Below are positions 5,979 through 7,786 of a DNA stretch of 7,786 nucleotides, piece after piece. The notes under the pieces are model-generated. The model did no database searches. It was not told the origin of the DNA and worked only from the letters and a program-made list of their open reading frames with translations. The stretch's first letter is position 1, and each line of letters opens with the position of its first letter. The stretch is from Steroidobacteraceae bacterium. GTDB lineage: Bacteria > Pseudomonadota > Gammaproteobacteria > Steroidobacterales > Steroidobacteraceae. The stretch covers positions 1 to 7,786 of the forward strand of contig JALRHE010000355.1 in assembly GCA_023253235.1 (NCBI GenBank), given 5' to 3'. A program made the translations under genes and the position numbers.

Positions 5979-6745
5979 GTGTGGCTCCGGCGATCATCGT
6001 CAGCGACATCGTCAATCGCTTCGGTGCGCAGACGGTGCATGATGGTCTCGATATGCGGATCGAGCGCGGTGAGATTTTCGGTATAGTCGGTGGATCCGGC
6101 TCCGGCAAGAGCGTCTTGCTCAACACGATACTGGGATTAAGACGTCCACAGAGAGGCCGAGTCGAACTTTCCGGCGTTGATATCACATCTCTCGCAGACG
6201 CGGAGCTACGTAAGCTCAAAATGACCTATGGCGTTACGTTTCAAGCGGGGGCGCTCTTCAGTTCGCTGACTGTTCTGCAGAACGTGCAATTGCCCATGCT
6301 CGAGCACCTCGATCTCAGCGCTCGCGCGCTCGAAGAGTTGGCATTACTGAAAGTACGGCTAGTCGGACTACCGGTCGAAGCGGCCTACAAGTATCCGTCG
6401 CAGTTGTCCGGAGGCATGATCAAGCGTGCAGCACTCGCTCGAGCGCTCGCGCTCGATCCCCCGTTACTATTTTTAGACGAACCCACTTCGGGTCTCGATC
6501 CTATCGGTGCTGCGGCATTCGATGAATTGTTGGTGGGCTTGCAGCGGGAGTTGGGTTTGACCGTGGTCATGATCACCCATGATCTAGACACGATATTCCG
6601 AACCTGTAATCGTGTCGGTGTGATCGTCGATAGAAAGATGATCTCGGGTACCCTCGAGCAGATCAGCGACAATCCTCATCCCTGGATTCGGGAGTACTTT
6701 CACGGCGCTAGAGCCAGTCGTTTCGGAGCATCTCGTGGAGCGTGA
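5975..6745 (+). CDS. MlaF-type ATP-binding subunit of the MCE lipid transporter
   Basis: Cytoplasmic ATPase that drives the STAS-MlaE/MCE complex. All ABC motifs are intact in its 256 residues: Walker A GGSGSGKS (39-46), Q-loop Q90 in TFQAGALFSSLTV, signature LSGGM (144-148), Walker B LLFLDE (164-169), D-loop SGLDP (172-176), and H-loop H202 in MITHDLDT. The FQAGALFSSLTVLQNV segment and LSGGMIKRAALARAL are typical of the MlaF/Mkl group. A C-terminal tail of about 25 residues (NPHPWIREYFHGARASRFGASRGA) matches the MlaF tail that reaches the partner subunit. The start overlaps the permease stop by four bases, and the end overlaps the MCE gene start by eleven. Orthology to E. coli MlaF is not claimed, because the rest of the operon is of the lipoprotein-carrying type. 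Confidence 0.95.
   Translation: MSVAPAIIVSDIVNRFGAQTVHDGLDMRIERGEIFGIVGGSGSGKSVLLNTILGLRRPQRGRVELSGVDITSLADAELRKLKMTYGVTFQAGALFSSLTVLQNVQLPMLEHLDLSARALEELALLKVRLVGLPVEAAYKYPSQLSGGMIKRAALARALALDPPLLFLDEPTSGLDPIGAAAFDELLVGLQRELGLTVVMITHDLDTIFRTCNRVGVIVDRKMISGTLEQISDNPHPWIREYFHGARASRFGASRGA
6725..6737 (+). promoter_or_regulatory. Ribosome site that fixes a GTG start for the MCE gene
   Basis: GGAG (6725-6728) stands 6 bases before GTG (6735-6737), inside the end of the ATPase gene. No ATG lies nearby in this frame, and the residues that follow (MEREANYTAVGAF) match the usual start of MCE proteins, so the GTG is very likely the true initiation codon. Confidence 0.75.
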
Positions 6746-7670
6746 AGCCAATTACACTGCAGTTGGAGCATTCGTTCTGCTGGTGATCGGCATGGCGGTA
6801 GCCTTCGTCTATTGGTATTCGGACGGTCGTAACGCTCGGTCTTACGAGCGTTACGAAATTTATTTTGAAGGCTCCGTGAGCGGGCTCAATGTCGGTAGTG
6901 CCGTTCGTTATCTCGGTGTCGATATCGGGCGCGTGATCGCCCTGAATATTGATCGGCGTTCCGCTGCTCGGGTTCAGGTCATCGTCGATATCGATTCAGC
7001 TGCGCCTATTTCCGACAAGACGGTGGCCGAGTTGTCGCTGCTCGGTGTAACGGGTTTGCTCTACATCGATCTACTCGGGAACGCTGGAACCAAAAAGTTG
7101 GCGCCGCTGGTCGCTAGCGAGTCCTATCCGGTGATTCGGTCGGTTCGATCCGGGTTCGACGTGTTTCTCTCGGGCGTACCTGAGGTCATGGGTCGCGCTT
7201 CTGAAGTGGCTCAGCGCGCGAGTCGCTTGCTGTCCGACGATAACCTCGACGCTCTATCGAGCACGATTGTGAATCTTGAGCGTGCGAGTCGGTTACTGCC
7301 AGGTACGGTGAATGAAGCTCAAACGCTTGCACGTGAGCTTCGCGTGTTATCACGTGATTTGGCCGCGGTAGCGGTCGCGTTGCGACGAACTACGGAGCAG
7401 AGTGCGCCGTTGGTATCGCAGAGCATCAGCAGGCTTTCGCAGGCATCCGAGAATCTGCTTTCGGCTAGCGCTAGAGTGGATAGCTTACTGGCAGAGAGTT
7501 CTGGCGGTATCACGCAGTTTGCGCAGCAGGGTCTTCCCGAGTTCGAGAGTCTCTTACGTGAGACGCGGGCGACAGCCGAAGAGGTGAGGGGGCTCACGCG
7601 AGAGCTGCGTGAAGAGCCATCGAGCCTGCTTTACGAGAAGAAGCCCCGCGGCATCGAGGTGCCACGATGA
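6735..7670 (+). CDS. MCE (MlaD-like) domain protein, substrate-binding subunit
   Basis: Membrane-anchored periplasmic lipid-binding component of the transporter. The 311-residue protein has a short cytoplasmic start, one anchor helix (about 9-28), a single MCE domain (about 39-114), and a long C-terminal helix-forming region (about 145-290). MCE hallmarks are YFEGSVSGLNVGSAVRYLGVDIGRV (43-67) and the strand GVTGLLYIDL (104-113), the usual site of the pore-lining loop and strand. The C-terminal region is rich in A, S, L, R and E with heptad-like spacing, predicted as coiled coil. RASRLL occurs twice in it (161-166 and 183-188). MCE proteins act as hexamers whose helices can form a tunnel or needle; whether this one reaches the outer membrane is inference. 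The start is GTG with GGAG 6 bases upstream. The stop overlaps the lipoprotein start (ATGA). Confidence 0.93.
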   Translation: MEREANYTAVGAFVLLVIGMAVAFVYWYSDGRNARSYERYEIYFEGSVSGLNVGSAVRYLGVDIGRVIALNIDRRSAARVQVIVDIDSAAPISDKTVAELSLLGVTGLLYIDLLGNAGTKKLAPLVASESYPVIRSVRSGFDVFLSGVPEVMGRASEVAQRASRLLSDDNLDALSSTIVNLERASRLLPGTVNEAQTLARELRVLSRDLAAVAVALRRTTEQSAPLVSQSISRLSQASENLLSASARVDSLLAESSGGITQFAQQGLPEFESLLRETRATAEEVRGLTRELREEPSSLLYEKKPRGIEVPR

Positions 7671-7786
7671 AACTGGCGATCATGTCATTGGCATTGTTGC
7701 TCGGCGGCTGTGCGTCTACGTTCGATAGCGAGTCGCCGACAGTCGACGAATACGCTCTTAAGACGATGGGTGACGACGCGCCATCG
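7667..7786 (+). CDS. ABC-type transport auxiliary lipoprotein (PqiC/DUF330-like), N-terminal 40 residues, cut by edge
   Basis: Only 40 codons are present and the frame is open to the right edge. It begins with a lipoprotein signal peptide: MK, a short hydrophobic core (LAIMSLALL) and the lipobox LGGC with Cys15. The residue after the Cys is Ala rather than Asp, so the mature protein should be sorted to the outer membrane by Lol. The stretch YALK at about 29-32 resembles the first strand of the ABC_trans_aux (PqiC, PF03886) domain. Operon position right after an MCE gene, with a four-base overlap, is the usual place of this family, which is thought to link the inner-membrane MCE machine to the outer membrane. 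The family call rests on context and short sequence; the lipoprotein call is firm. Confidence 0.8.
   Translation, partial: MKLAIMSLALLLGGCASTFDSESPTVDEYALKTMGDDAPS

Noticed and set aside
6427..6460. CGCTCGAGCG palindrome and repeated GCTCGC words in the ATPase gene
   Set aside because: They fall on the conserved RAALARALALD helix after the ABC signature and are explained by repeated Ala, Arg and Leu codons.

Overview
The window looks like a piece of a Gammaproteobacterial chromosome, most likely from the Xanthomonadales/Lysobacterales or a close relative. That placement is inferred from gene content and moderately GC-rich coding sequence: a type-2 malate dehydrogenase, a YtrA-type GntR regulator driving an ABC exporter, PurT, and a STAS-MlaE/MlaF/MCE/lipoprotein operon. 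No rRNA, tRNA, insertion sequence, phage gene or CRISPR array was seen. Coding density is very high and all genes look intact except the two cut by the window edges.

Region 1 (1-846, minus strand) is the first 282 codons of malate dehydrogenase (mdh), running off the left edge. Region 2 (847-975) is a divergent intergenic stretch with a plausible sigma70 promoter pointing right. It is overlapped by a 22-bp imperfect palindrome that is a good candidate operator for the regulator encoded just downstream. Region 3 (976-3355, plus strand) is a tightly packed operon: a previously easy-to-miss 51-codon GTG-started membrane peptide, a YtrA-family GntR repressor, an ABC ATPase and an ABC-2-like permease. 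The likely logic is a repressor that controls its own exporter operon; the substrate cannot be read from sequence.

Region 4 (3376-4572, minus strand) is purT, the formate-dependent GAR transformylase of purine synthesis, convergent with the exporter operon. A perfect 8-bp-stem hairpin sits across its stop codon. A short intergenic region with a TTACAC/GTGTAA inverted repeat separates purT from the next, divergent operon.

Region 5 (4627 to the right edge, plus strand) is a five-gene chain in which every junction overlaps: a tandem CDGSH iron-sulfur protein, a STAS-MlaE fusion permease, a MlaF-type ATPase, a single-MCE-domain membrane-anchored substrate-binding protein, and the first 40 codons of an auxiliary outer-membrane lipoprotein. 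The last four form an MCE-type lipid-trafficking ABC system of the kind that carries a PqiC-like (ABC_trans_aux) lipoprotein rather than a separate MlaB and MlaC. The head position of the CDGSH gene, translationally coupled to this lipid transporter, together with the hidden small membrane peptide and the operator-like palindrome, are the points most worth following up. Nothing in the window amounts to a clearly new biological system.
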